NCBI RefSeq assembly: GCF_022814865.1 | Contig: NZ_JAKVRD010000008.1 | Coordinates: 117,194-181,193 of the forward strand | Direction of reading: 5' to 3' | DNA: 64,000 nt | Source: Shimia aestuarii | Lineage (GTDB): Bacteria > Pseudomonadota > Alphaproteobacteria > Rhodobacterales > Rhodobacteraceae | Part shown: positions 46,077 to 54,321 of the stretch, piece after piece | Layout of the letters: every line of letters begins with the position of its first letter | Position numbering within the stretch: the first letter of the stretch is position 1 | Made by a program: the position numbers and the translations under genes | The notes under the pieces: model-generated | What the model was told of the DNA's origin: nothing | Database searches by the model: none | The model's input: only the letters and a program-made list of their open reading frames with translations

Positions 46077-46781
46077 ATGACAATAGACAAGACCGCAATC
46101 CGCAACGCAGCCACGGTGATCGTGCTGCGCGACCGCATGAGCGACCCGCATATCCTCATGGGACAACGCGGCGCCTCGGCGGCCTTCATGCCCAACAAGT
46201 TCGTATTTCCCGGCGGCGCTGTCGATGCCGCCGATGCTACGATTCCCCTTGCCGCACCGATGCCGACGCTTTGCCGCGAACGCCTGACCGAGGATAGCGA
46301 CCCGGCGCTCGCCCATCCGCTTGCCGTTGCCGCCGTGCGCGAGCTCTGGGAAGAAACCGGCCAGATTCTCGGCCAACCCGGCACATGGGACGGCACGCCC
46401 CCCGATGATTGGGCCACCTTCGCCGCAACCGGCCACCTGCCCGCCGCCCACGGGCTGCAATTCGTCTTTCGTGCGATCACCCCGCCGGGCCGTCCGCGCC
46501 GCTTCGATGCGCGGTTCTTCTTGCTCGACGCAGAAGAGCTTGCCAGCGACCCGGATGATTTCTCTTCTGCCTGTGACGAGCTCTCACACCTGCAATGGAT
46601 CCCGCTTCAGAAAGCGCGCGATTTCGACCTGCCTTTCATCACCGAGGTGGTGCTCGCCGAGGTCGAAGCCCGCGCCCATAGCACCGAGCCGCCGCAAACC
46701 GTGCCCTTCTTCAAGAACAGTGACGAAGAAAGCCTTTTCTTGCAGTTGAAGGGCAAGATGCCCGACTGGCGCGCCGACTGA
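46077..46781 (+). CDS. NUDIX hydrolase
   Basis: This 234-residue protein has the Nudix box around AVRELWEETG (near residues 84-93), preceded by FVFPGGAVDAAD. The insert between the conserved Gly and the REL-x-EE core is longer than usual, as in the YfcD/NUDT19-like branch. It hydrolyses a nucleoside-diphosphate-linked compound such as CoA derivatives, and the substrate is not certain. GAGGGGGAGAGG precedes ATG 46077. A perfect hairpin follows the stop. Confidence 0.87.
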   Translation: MTIDKTAIRNAATVIVLRDRMSDPHILMGQRGASAAFMPNKFVFPGGAVDAADATIPLAAPMPTLCRERLTEDSDPALAHPLAVAAVRELWEETGQILGQPGTWDGTPPDDWATFAATGHLPAAHGLQFVFRAITPPGRPRRFDARFFLLDAEELASDPDDFSSACDELSHLQWIPLQKARDFDLPFITEVVLAEVEARAHSTEPPQTVPFFKNSDEESLFLQLKGKMPDWRAD

Positions 46782-46785
46782 GAGG

Positions 46786-46804
46786 TTGGGGGCGCTGCCC
46801 CCAA
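46786..46804. terminator. GC hairpin after the NUDIX gene
   Basis: TTGGGGGC (46786-46793) pairs with GCCCCCAA (46797-46804) around GCT. It starts 5 bases after the NUDIX stop and is followed by GAGGTATTTTCGCC. It separates the NUDIX gene from the convergent transporter gene. Confidence 0.65.
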
Positions 46805-46846
46805 ACCCCCGAGGTATTTTCGCCAAAAAGAAACCATGGCGGGCGT

Positions 46847-47746
46847 TCAAAGCAAAAGTACTAGCCCAAGAATACTTGCGCTCAAGAGCGTCATGCCGAT
46901 CCATTCCCGGCGCGTGATGCGCTCGCGGAAAAACAACACCGATCCGAGCACTGCAAAGATCAATTCCACCTGCCCCACAGCTTTGACGTAGGCCGCATTC
47001 TGCAAGGTGAAGGCCGTGAACCAGCAGAAAGACCCCGCCATCGAGGTGAGGCCGATCCACCCTGCCCGCGTCCATGCGCCAAAAACCCGGCCGATCTCGC
47101 CCGCCTCGCGCCAGACGAGCCAGACCGCCATGGCAAGTGTCTGCATCGTCGTCACCGCCGCCAAGGTCACAAGCGCACGCAGGAACGGGTCTTCCGCCGC
47201 AACCAGAAGGCTCGCGCCGCGATAGGACACCGCAGAGACCCCGAAAAGGGCCCCCGCCGCAAGACCAAGCGCTGCCGAGGGCGTGATCAGGCGGCTGAGG
47301 ATGTTGCCTTCGACCTGTGGTCCCGACAGGACAAGCACGCCCGCGACACCGATCAGGATCGCCGCAAGCCCCGGCAGGCTCACCTTGTCGCCAAGCACCA
47401 CCATGCCGACAAGCGCCGTCATCACCACCTCGACCTTGATAAAGGTCACGCCGACCGCGAAATTGCGCCGCTTGAAAAGAAGGACGGTCAGGACCGTCGC
47501 CGTAATCTGCGCCGCGCCACCAATCGCGCCATAGGCCCAGAACCCCGCCGTCGGGAGCGCGACACGCGCCTCCCCCAACCCGAGCCAAACGGCCAGCAGA
47601 GCGCACAGGATTGGCGCGGAATAGACAAACCGCGCGAAGGTCGCCCCCGCCGCCGAGAGCTGCACGAGGCTGAGCTGCTTCTGCAGCATGAAGCGCACCG
47701 TTTGGAACAATGCGGCGGCGATGGAAATGACAATCCAGAGATCCAT
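46847..47746 (-). CDS. EamA/DMT-superfamily transporter
   Basis: This 299-residue inner-membrane protein has ten hydrophobic segments in two five-helix repeats, the plan of EamA drug/metabolite exporters. The second repeat has GLTSMAGSFCWFTAF and FFRERITRREWIGM, the conserved end of the last hairpin. The substrate is unknown. It is followed by a convergent NUDIX gene and lies 19 bases after the desaturase gene on the same strand. Confidence 0.85.
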   Translation of the reverse strand: MDLWIVISIAAALFQTVRFMLQKQLSLVQLSAAGATFARFVYSAPILCALLAVWLGLGEARVALPTAGFWAYGAIGGAAQITATVLTVLLFKRRNFAVGVTFIKVEVVMTALVGMVVLGDKVSLPGLAAILIGVAGVLVLSGPQVEGNILSRLITPSAALGLAAGALFGVSAVSYRGASLLVAAEDPFLRALVTLAAVTTMQTLAMAVWLVWREAGEIGRVFGAWTRAGWIGLTSMAGSFCWFTAFTLQNAAYVKAVGQVELIFAVLGSVLFFRERITRREWIGMTLLSASILGLVLLL

Positions 47747-47765
47747 GCGCTCTTAGAGCACAGGT

Positions 47766-48683
47766 TCACTCTTTCGGCCAGAGCGGATGCGGCACCGGGT
47801 CTTTCGCGCGCAGGAAGAACTTGGCGAAAATCTCGCGGTAAGAGCGGAAATAATAGGCCTCGTTGCGCGCAAGATACCGTTCGCGATGCGCCTCGAAGAG
47901 CTTGGGCAGGTGATACCACGGCACTTTCGGGTGCATGTGATGCACGACATGCAGGCTATTGTAGAGGAAGATCCACGCCAGCGGCCCGTGATCCTCGATG
48001 ATAACGGTGCGCCCCCGCGCGCGCTCATGCGCCTGATGCTCAAGGAAGGTGCGGATCTTAAGGACCGAGAAGGCCGCATAGGCCGAGATCACATAGGCCC
48101 AGAGCGGCATCGCCGAGACCGCCAGCACGAACCAAAGCGCCAGCGCCAGCGCCGGGACATGCCAAACCCAGGCATGCAGGACCGCCTTATCCCCGCCCCG
48201 GATCGCACGCCAATCCGCGGCCATGAACGCCGCCTGTCCAAGCGCCGGACCAATAAGAAGCCGTCCGATCAGCAGGTTGTTGAACCGCAGAAGCGCCTTG
48301 TGCCACCCCGGCAATTTCGCCCAGATGTCCGGGTCGAGATAGTTGCTCTCGGGGTCGTCATAAGGGTCGGTCAGGATCGTGTCGTCATGATGCGCAAGAT
48401 GCGTGTCACGGAACCGGTAATAGGGCACAAAGAGGCCCAGCGCCGGAAACACCATCAGATCGTTGAGCCATTGGGCGCGGAACGGATGGCCATGCAGGAC
48501 TTCGTGGCTGAGCGAGGATTGCAGGGCAATGCCAAGGATCGTGATCGCCATGCCAAGCGGCAGGAACCACGCCGCCGCCCAAATCGTGCCGAGCGCGAAG
48601 AGTGCATAGCACAGCAAGAGCATCGCCACGGTCGGCCATTCCACCAAAGGGCGCGCGTGGCGCAGGGCGCGGGTATCAGACAT
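47766..48683 (-). CDS. Fatty-acid desaturase family membrane protein
   Basis: This membrane di-iron enzyme of 305 residues has three His boxes: SHEVLHGH (near residue 60), HLAHHDD (near 95) and HVVHHMHP (near 245). Four to six hydrophobic segments separate them. It belongs to the FA_desaturase family and is likely to act on a lipid acyl chain or carotenoid-like substrate. ATG 48683 overlaps the DUF2061 stop by 8 bases, which selects it over the open frame to 48740. Confidence 0.88.
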   Translation of the reverse strand: MSDTRALRHARPLVEWPTVAMLLLCYALFALGTIWAAAWFLPLGMAITILGIALQSSLSHEVLHGHPFRAQWLNDLMVFPALGLFVPYYRFRDTHLAHHDDTILTDPYDDPESNYLDPDIWAKLPGWHKALLRFNNLLIGRLLIGPALGQAAFMAADWRAIRGGDKAVLHAWVWHVPALALALWFVLAVSAMPLWAYVISAYAAFSVLKIRTFLEHQAHERARGRTVIIEDHGPLAWIFLYNSLHVVHHMHPKVPWYHLPKLFEAHRERYLARNEAYYFRSYREIFAKFFLRAKDPVPHPLWPKE

Positions 48684-48882
48684 GCCGCCGCCCCCAGCCG
48701 ATCCCGGCCCAGACGCGCTCATAAAGGACGTAGCAGGCAAAACCGACCGCTGTGTTCACGATTGCCAATGTCCCGCCAAGCGCTGCCGAACCTGTTGCCA
48801 CCACCCCCACAAGGGTCATCGAGGCCAATCCAATCAGGTTCCAGATCACCGCTTTCACCAATGAGCGCTGCCGCGTCTCCAT
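48676..48882 (-). CDS. DUF2061 small membrane protein
   Basis: This 68-residue protein has two transmembrane segments and the DUF2061 pattern, RSLVKAVIWNLIGLASMTLVG followed by YVLYERVWAGIGWGR. Its function is unknown. It is often found near lipid or sulfur genes and here overlaps the desaturase start by 8 bases. The two are probably translated together. Confidence 0.88.
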   Translation of the reverse strand: METRQRSLVKAVIWNLIGLASMTLVGVVATGSAALGGTLAIVNTAVGFACYVLYERVWAGIGWGRRHV

Positions 48883-48952
48883 ATCGCCTCCGTCTTCGTT
48901 CGGTTGTCTTGGGTCACGAAACCGTTACCGAACCGGGGGCGCGTGGGGAATT

Positions 48953-48976
48953 CGGAATGTAATTCACAAAATTCCG
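48953..48976. promoter_or_regulatory. Inverted repeat before the XRE regulator
   Basis: CGGAAT (48953-48958) and ATTCCG (48971-48976) are perfect inverted arms 12 bases apart in a markedly AT-rich stretch, 23 bases before the regulator ATG. This is a likely autoregulatory operator that could also act on the divergent DUF2061 gene. Confidence 0.45.
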
Positions 48977-48998
48977 CAAATATGATATTTATCAACAA

Positions 48999-49859
48999 AT
49001 GAGTATTTATATCGACAAACGCCTCCGCGCCGACCAGTTCCGGCAGCGACTCGCCGCCGCCATGCAAGAGCGTGGCGCGACGCAGAGCGGCCTTGCCCGC
49101 GATATCGGCGTGGATCGTTCAACCATTTCGCAGCTTCTGAAGGACAAGGGCGCGCGCCTGCCCAATGCGCAGGTGGTGGGGGAATGCGCCGCCGCGCTTG
49201 GGGTCTCGGCGGATTGGCTCCTGTCGCTGACCGACCGCCCGGAACAGGCCGCCGATATCCTCGCCAACTCCCTGACCCTGACCGAGGCCCCCCGCGCCCT
49301 CGTCGATGAACAGATCTTCGATTGGCACCGCGAGGCCGAGGGCTACAAGATCCGCCACGTCCCCGCCGGCCTCCCAGATATGCTCAAGACGCGCGACATG
49401 CTCGAATGGGAATACTCGCCCCACCTCGGGCGCACGGCGGAACAGGCCATCGGCGCCTCGCAGGACCGGCTCAACTGGATGCGCGCAAGCCCCTCGGATT
49501 ATGAGATAGCCGTGCCGCTACACGAGCTCGACGCCTTTGCCGCAGGCACAGGCTATTACGCAGGTCTCCCCAAGGCGCTCCGCAAGAGCCAGCTTGACCA
49601 CCTCTCCTCCCTCACGGCCCAGCTTTACCCGCGCCTGCGTCTCTATCTCTTCGACGCGCGCCGCCTGTTTTCCTCGCCGGTGACGGTGTTCGGCCCGCTC
49701 CTCGCCGTGCTTTACCTCGGACGCAACTACCTCGCCTTCCGCGACAAGGAACGCGTCGAGAGTTTCACCGCCCATTTCGACAATCTGGTGCGCCAAAGCA
49801 CGGTGACGGCCCGCGAACTCCCCGAGCACACGCAGGCGCTGCGCGACAAGCTCTCCTGA
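48999..49859 (+). CDS. XRE-type helix-turn-helix regulator
   Basis: This 286-residue protein has an N-terminal HTH (about residues 10-70, with SGLARDIGVDRSTISQLLKD) followed by VSADWLLSLTDRPE, a standard XRE end. The C-terminal 200 residues are not a recognised ligand domain, though they contain a conserved-looking YLFDARRLFSSPVTVFGPLL block. Similar proteins occur in Rhodobacterales without an assigned target. The start is ATG 48999. It is convergent with the carnitine operon, with 6 bases between stops. Confidence 0.83.
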   Translation: MSIYIDKRLRADQFRQRLAAAMQERGATQSGLARDIGVDRSTISQLLKDKGARLPNAQVVGECAAALGVSADWLLSLTDRPEQAADILANSLTLTEAPRALVDEQIFDWHREAEGYKIRHVPAGLPDMLKTRDMLEWEYSPHLGRTAEQAIGASQDRLNWMRASPSDYEIAVPLHELDAFAAGTGYYAGLPKALRKSQLDHLSSLTAQLYPRLRLYLFDARRLFSSPVTVFGPLLAVLYLGRNYLAFRDKERVESFTAHFDNLVRQSTVTARELPEHTQALRDKLS

Positions 49860-49865
49860 TCCGCG

Positions 49866-50624
49866 CTAGACCTTCGGGTCCGGGTTGACCGTGTGGCCAT
49901 CCACGGCGACGACCTGCCCCGAGACGCCCCGCGCGCCGTCTGAGGCAAGGAACACCGCCATATCCGCGACCTCCCGCGCCTCGACAAAACGGCCAAGCGA
50001 GGTGCCCGAGGCATAGCCCGCATAGACCGCGTCCCGCGTCATGCCCTTGGCCGCCGCCTCGCGCTCCAAAACGCCCTCCATGCGCGGCCCCTCGACCGCC
50101 CCGGGACAGACCACGTTACAGCGGACGCCAAACGGCCCAAGCTCCATCGCCAGCGTCTTGGCAAGGCCAATGACCGCCCATTTCGAGGCCGCATAGGGCG
50201 CGCGGTTCGGGTATCCATGCTGCCCCGCCGTCGATGAGGTGACGACAATTGCGCCCTGTGATGCCTTTAGGAGCGGCACCGCGTGTTTCGCCGTGAGGAA
50301 CACCCCATCAAGCGTGACCGCCGTGCAGGCCCGCCAATCCTCAAGCCGCACCTCCTCGACCGGCGCGGTCGGCCCGGCGATCCCCGCATTGGCGCAAAGC
50401 ACATCAAGACCGCCCGCCGCCGCTAGATCGGCAAAGACCGCGCGCATCGCGTCCTCATCGCTGACATCCGCCCGGACCCTGCGCCACGCGTCTGGCACCT
50501 CGGCAAGCGCGCCCTCGTCCACATCCGTGACCCAGACCTCATAGCCCGCCGCCGCGAACGCCTCGCCCATCGCCCGCCCGATGCCCGAGGCCCCGGCCGT
50601 GATGAGAACGCGTCCCCCGCTCAT
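49866..50624 (-). CDS. SDR oxidoreductase of the carnitine operon
   Basis: This 252-residue SDR has GASGIGRAMGEAF at the N-terminus, NAGIAGP near residue 85, Ser in VVTSSTAG near 133 and YAASK near 146-150. It overlaps the carnitine dehydrogenase gene by ATGA. A role in handling the acetoacetate or another keto product of carnitine cleavage is possible, for example as a 3-hydroxybutyrate dehydrogenase. That is inferred from position only. Confidence 0.84.
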   Translation of the reverse strand: MSGGRVLITAGASGIGRAMGEAFAAAGYEVWVTDVDEGALAEVPDAWRRVRADVSDEDAMRAVFADLAAAGGLDVLCANAGIAGPTAPVEEVRLEDWRACTAVTLDGVFLTAKHAVPLLKASQGAIVVTSSTAGQHGYPNRAPYAASKWAVIGLAKTLAMELGPFGVRCNVVCPGAVEGPRMEGVLEREAAAKGMTRDAVYAGYASGTSLGRFVEAREVADMAVFLASDGARGVSGQVVAVDGHTVNPDPKV

Positions 50625-52096
50625 CGTGGCGCGCCGACGTAGCGCCCGACGCCCTCCGGTGCGGGCAGGTCCGCCTGCGCCTCGGCAATCATCGCAAGGT
50701 TCGCGGCAATCTCCGGGCTGAACGGCGCGGGCCGCCGCGTCTCAAGGCTCACATGGATGAGAATATGCTCCGCCGTCGCAAGCAGGCGCTCTCCGGCATA
50801 CATCTCATGCCAAAGGTGCATCTTCTTGCCCTCCGCCATGAGAACCCGCGTGCGCACCTCGATCCGCTCGCCAAGTTTCGCCTCGTCGATATGGCGAATA
50901 TGGGTCTCGGCGGTAAAGAACGACCCGCCCGAGGCGATATAGTCCTGATCGCAGCCCACGATCTCCATGAGCCGATCCGACGCATCCGCAAAGGCATGAA
51001 GATAGCGGCTCTCGGTCATATGCCCGTTATAGTCGAGCCAATCGACCGGCACCGCCCGCGCCTGCGTCACAATGGGCTGGGAGGCATCCGCAATATCCGC
51101 CGCGCGCCGCACCATGCCCGCCGCATCCGAGAGACGCCGATCCTGCTTGTTCAGAACCGCGCCCGAGGCCCAATCCTGCGCCTTGAGCGCCCGCATCATC
51201 GACACGAGGTTATCGTCGCGAATACGCTCCATCTCGCGGATTGTCATATGCCCTGACTGCGCGTCCGACTGATCCGCGATCAGGTCGACCAACTCCTCGG
51301 TGAACTCCGGCACATCCATCAGCTTGGTCCACGGCCATTCGAGCGCCGGACCGAACTGCGCCATGAAATGCCGCATCCCCGCCTCGCCGCCCGCTACGCG
51401 ATAGGTATCGAAAAGCCCCATCTGCGCCCAGCGGATGCCAAACCCCATGCGAATGGCCTCGTCGATCTCTTCCGTCGTCGCCACCCCGTCCTTCACCAAC
51501 CAAAGCGCCTCGCGCCAGACCGCCTCAAGGAAACGATCCGCAATATGGGCGTCGATTTCCTTGCGCACATGAAGCGGGAACATCCCCACGCTTTCGAGGA
51601 TCTCCTTGGCCCGTGCCACGATCTCCGCCCCATTGGCCGCGCTCGGCACCACCTCCACAAGCGGCATGAGGTAGACCGGGTTGAACGGATGGGTGACGAC
51701 GATCTGTTCCGGCCTTGCCGCGCCTTCTTGTAGTTCGCTCGGTTTGAACCCGCTGGTGGACGAGCCGATGATCGCCCCCGCGTCACAACCCGCCTGAAGC
51801 CCCGCATAGACCTTGTGCTTGAGGTCGAGCCGCTCCGGCACGCTCTCCTGAATCCATTCCGCGCCCGCGACGGCCTCGGCCATATCACTATGAAAGCTAA
51901 GCGCGCCTTCTTCGGGCATCGACGTATCCGAAAGCCCCGGCATCGCCCGACGCGCATTGGCAAGCACCTCACCGATCTTGCGTTCTGCCTCCGGGTCCGG
52001 ATCGAACACCTTTACGTCCCATCCATTGAGAAGGAACCGCGCGGCCCACCCGCCGCCAATGACGCCCCCGCCGATGATTGCCGCCTTGCGTGCCAT
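50621..52096 (-). CDS. lcdH: L-carnitine dehydrogenase fused to a thioesterase
   Basis: The N-terminal 320 residues are a 3-hydroxyacyl-CoA-dehydrogenase-type domain with GGGVIGGGWAARFLLNGW at residues 9-26 and the second family signature near 180. The C-terminal 150 residues are a hotdog thioesterase (VDWLDYNGHMTESRYLHAFADA near 350). The fusion is known from carnitine users. The first part oxidises L-carnitine to 3-dehydrocarnitine, and the second can hydrolyse betainyl-CoA to glycine betaine. The total is 491 residues from ATG 52096, which starts the Rossmann fold properly. Confidence 0.9.
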   Translation of the reverse strand: MARKAAIIGGGVIGGGWAARFLLNGWDVKVFDPDPEAERKIGEVLANARRAMPGLSDTSMPEEGALSFHSDMAEAVAGAEWIQESVPERLDLKHKVYAGLQAGCDAGAIIGSSTSGFKPSELQEGAARPEQIVVTHPFNPVYLMPLVEVVPSAANGAEIVARAKEILESVGMFPLHVRKEIDAHIADRFLEAVWREALWLVKDGVATTEEIDEAIRMGFGIRWAQMGLFDTYRVAGGEAGMRHFMAQFGPALEWPWTKLMDVPEFTEELVDLIADQSDAQSGHMTIREMERIRDDNLVSMMRALKAQDWASGAVLNKQDRRLSDAAGMVRRAADIADASQPIVTQARAVPVDWLDYNGHMTESRYLHAFADASDRLMEIVGCDQDYIASGGSFFTAETHIRHIDEAKLGERIEVRTRVLMAEGKKMHLWHEMYAGERLLATAEHILIHVSLETRRPAPFSPEIAANLAMIAEAQADLPAPEGVGRYVGAPR

Positions 52097-52210
52097 GTCT
52101 GGCCTCCCAGTGCTGTCTTCTTTGCATGAACGCTTTGCACCGCGCTCTGGGCGCAAAGCCTAAAGATGTCTGAATACCGTGTCAGGCCTCGCCTCGTTTG
52201 CGCGCACAGA

Positions 52211-52243
52211 CGCAATACCGACGTGATACCGACGCGATACCGA
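52211..52243 (+). repeat. Copy 3 of the 3 x 11-bp element
   Basis: The units GCAATACCGAC, GTGATACCGAC and GCGATACCGAC lie between the BKACE gene and lcdH, 115 bases from the lcdH start. A degenerate unit with GCACA (52200-52210) precedes, and a C5G/CG5 hairpin follows directly. Confidence 0.9.
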
Positions 52244-52258
52244 CCCCCGTTTTCGGGG
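52243..52258. terminator. Hairpin downstream of the BKACE gene
   Basis: CCCCCG (52243-52248) pairs with CGGGGG (52253-52258) around TTTT. It starts 9 bases after the BKACE stop on the minus strand and has no T-run. It may weaken transcription from BKACE into lcdH. Confidence 0.5.
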
Positions 52259-52266
52259 GCCGCGCC

Positions 52267-53181
52267 TTACTTCGCGACCGGCGCGCGCTTCGTTAACCCA
52301 AGCGTCTCGCGCACCTCCTGCGGCCCGATCACCCGCGCGCCCATGTTCTCGACGATGCTCTGCGCGCGTTCCACAAGCTGCCAGTTCTCCGCGAGAACCC
52401 CTTTCTCAAGCCAGAGGTTATCCTCAAGCCCCACCCGCACGTTGCCGCCCGCAAGAACCGACGCCGCCACATAGGCCATCTGGTTGCGCCCAAGGCTAAA
52501 CGCCGAAAAGGTCCATTCATCCGGCACATTGTTGACCATCGCCATAAAGGTATTGAGATCATCCGGCGCGCCCCACGGCACCCCCATGCACAACTGCACA
52601 AGCGCATCCGGCGCGAGAATGCCATCCTTCACAAGCTGCTTCGCATACCAGAGATGGCCGGTATCAAACGCCTCGATCTCGGGCTTAACCCCTAGATCTG
52701 TCATCATTTTTCCCATCGCCTGCAACATGCCCGGCGTGTTGGTCATGACGTAATCGGCCTCTGCGAAATTCATCGTCCCGCAATCGAGCGTGCAAATCTC
52801 CGGCAGGCAGTCCGCCACATGCGCGACCCGCTCCGCCGCGCCGACCATGTCGGTGCCCTCGACTGGCGGAAGCGGGCTTTCAGTGCCGCCAAAAACAATG
52901 TCGCCGCCCATCCCGGCGGTGAGGTTGAGGACCATATCCGTCTCGCTCTCGCGGATGCGCTCCGTGACCTCGCGATATAGGCCAAGGTCACGGCTCGGCG
53001 CGCCCGTCTCCGGGTCGCGCACATGGCAATGCACGACCGCAGCCCCCGCCTTCGCCGCCGCGATCGCACTGTTCGCGATTTCTTCAGGCGAGCGCGGAAC
53101 ATGGGGGCTGCGATCCTGCGTCCCCCCCGACCCGGTCACAGCACAGGTGATAAACACCTCACGATTCATCTCCAAAGGCAT
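52267..53181 (-). CDS. BKACE-family beta-keto acid cleavage enzyme (dehydrocarnitine cleavage)
   Basis: This 304-residue zinc TIM-barrel of the BKACE (DUF849) family has VFITCAVTGSGG at the N-terminus and the metal pair in VVHCHVRDPETG (near residue 47). The strand end FAEADYVMTNTPGM lies near 140. BKACE enzymes move an acyl group from a beta-keto acid to acetyl-CoA. Beside carnitine dehydrogenase the expected reaction is 3-dehydrocarnitine + acetyl-CoA to betainyl-CoA + acetoacetate. Its start is divergent from the GlxA/AraC regulator. Confidence 0.9.
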   Translation of the reverse strand: MPLEMNREVFITCAVTGSGGTQDRSPHVPRSPEEIANSAIAAAKAGAAVVHCHVRDPETGAPSRDLGLYREVTERIRESETDMVLNLTAGMGGDIVFGGTESPLPPVEGTDMVGAAERVAHVADCLPEICTLDCGTMNFAEADYVMTNTPGMLQAMGKMMTDLGVKPEIEAFDTGHLWYAKQLVKDGILAPDALVQLCMGVPWGAPDDLNTFMAMVNNVPDEWTFSAFSLGRNQMAYVAASVLAGGNVRVGLEDNLWLEKGVLAENWQLVERAQSIVENMGARVIGPQEVRETLGLTKRAPVAK

Positions 53182-53254
53182 AGCATCTCCCCTTCTTCTT
53201 TTCCCGATCCTCCCCCGCCTTGCCTACTCATATTTTCCCCAATACGAATGATAT

Positions 53255-54217
53255 TTGATGAAATCCGAATCAAATCCACGCCTGCCCCTCGATGTCGCTG
53301 TGCTCGTCCTCGACGAAAGCAACACGCTGAGCTTCGCCGCCGCCGTCGATCCCCTGCGCGCCGCCAACCGCCGCGCGGGGCGTACCCTGTTCCGATGGCG
53401 CTTCTTTACCCCGCTCGGCACCGCCGTCACGCTCACAAGCGGCCTGCCCATCTCTGGCCCACCGCTGTCAGACCTCGACCGCACCGACCTCCTCATCGTG
53501 GTGGCAAGCTTCGATCCCGACCGCCAATCTCCGCCGCGCCTCCTCGCCTCCCTGCGCCGCCTTGCCGCCAATGGCGCGCCGCTCGCCGCGCTGGATGGCG
53601 GCCCCTGGCTCTTGGCCAAGGCCGGGCTGCTCGACGGCCACGCCGCCACGATCCACTGGGAAGACATCGACACTTTCGCCGCCCGCTTCCCCGAGATCGA
53701 GACACGCCGCAACCGCTATGTGCTCTCGCCCGGGCGCGCCACATCCGGCGGCGCAGTGCCGGGGATCGACATGATGCTTGCGCTGATCTCCGAACGCTTC
53801 GGCCCGGCGCTGGCAACCCGCACCGCCGCAGCTTTGCTGCACGATCCCGCACCCGCAGGCCGTCAAAGCCCCGCTCCCGCCCGCCAAAGCGCCCGACGCG
53901 ACCGCCAAGTCGCCCGCGCCCTCGACCTGATGGAACGCCATATCGAAGACCCGCTGCCCATCTCCGAAGTCGCCGCGCGCCTGCGGATCAGCCCCCGTAG
54001 CCTCGAAATACGCTTCCGCCGTGCCCTCGACCAAAGCCCGCGCGATCACTACCTGCAACTGCGCCTCGGCGAAGCCTTCCGCCTCGCAACCGATACCGAA
54101 GACCAGGTCAGCGCCATTGCCGCCGCCACGGGGTTCGCCTCGCAATCCAGCTTTGCCCGCGCCTTCCGCAACGCCCACGGCCAATCCGTGCGCGCCCTGC
54201 GCCGCACACGTCCCTGA
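53255..54217 (+). CDS. GlxA-family AraC regulator of carnitine genes (CdhR-like)
   Basis: This 320-residue protein has an N-terminal DJ-1/PfpI-like domain (residues 10-185) and a C-terminal AraC double helix-turn-helix (about 225-318, with ISEVAARLRISPRSLEIRFR). It matches the CdhR/GbdR branch that controls carnitine and betaine catabolism. The usual reactive Cys of the DJ-1 nucleophile elbow is replaced by LDGGPWLLA, as is normal for these sensors. It is divergent from the BKACE gene and is its likely activator. Confidence 0.9.
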   Translation: MMKSESNPRLPLDVAVLVLDESNTLSFAAAVDPLRAANRRAGRTLFRWRFFTPLGTAVTLTSGLPISGPPLSDLDRTDLLIVVASFDPDRQSPPRLLASLRRLAANGAPLAALDGGPWLLAKAGLLDGHAATIHWEDIDTFAARFPEIETRRNRYVLSPGRATSGGAVPGIDMMLALISERFGPALATRTAAALLHDPAPAGRQSPAPARQSARRDRQVARALDLMERHIEDPLPISEVAARLRISPRSLEIRFRRALDQSPRDHYLQLRLGEAFRLATDTEDQVSAIAAATGFASQSSFARAFRNAHGQSVRALRRTRP

Positions 54218-54295
54218 TCTTCCTCTTGCCGAAAATATCCCCGCCGGAGGCACCCCGAGGAGACGGACCGAAGGGTCGGCGACGAGATATCCAGC

Positions 54296-54313
54296 GCGCG
54301 GCCTTGGCCGCGC
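54296..54313. terminator. GC hairpin between the regulator and modC
   Basis: GCGCGGCC (54296-54303) pairs with GGCCGCGC (54306-54313) around TT, 8 bases beyond the modC stop. CCCCTTCC follows on the plus strand. It separates two convergent genes. Confidence 0.55.
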
Positions 54314-54321
54314 CCCTTCCA

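Noticed and set aside
46801..46840. A second 11-bp-type repeat or IS end after the NUDIX gene
   Set aside because: The sequence GAGGTATTTTCGCCAAAAAG is a common gene-end motif in this group of bacteria and forms no terminal inverted repeat or target duplication here.
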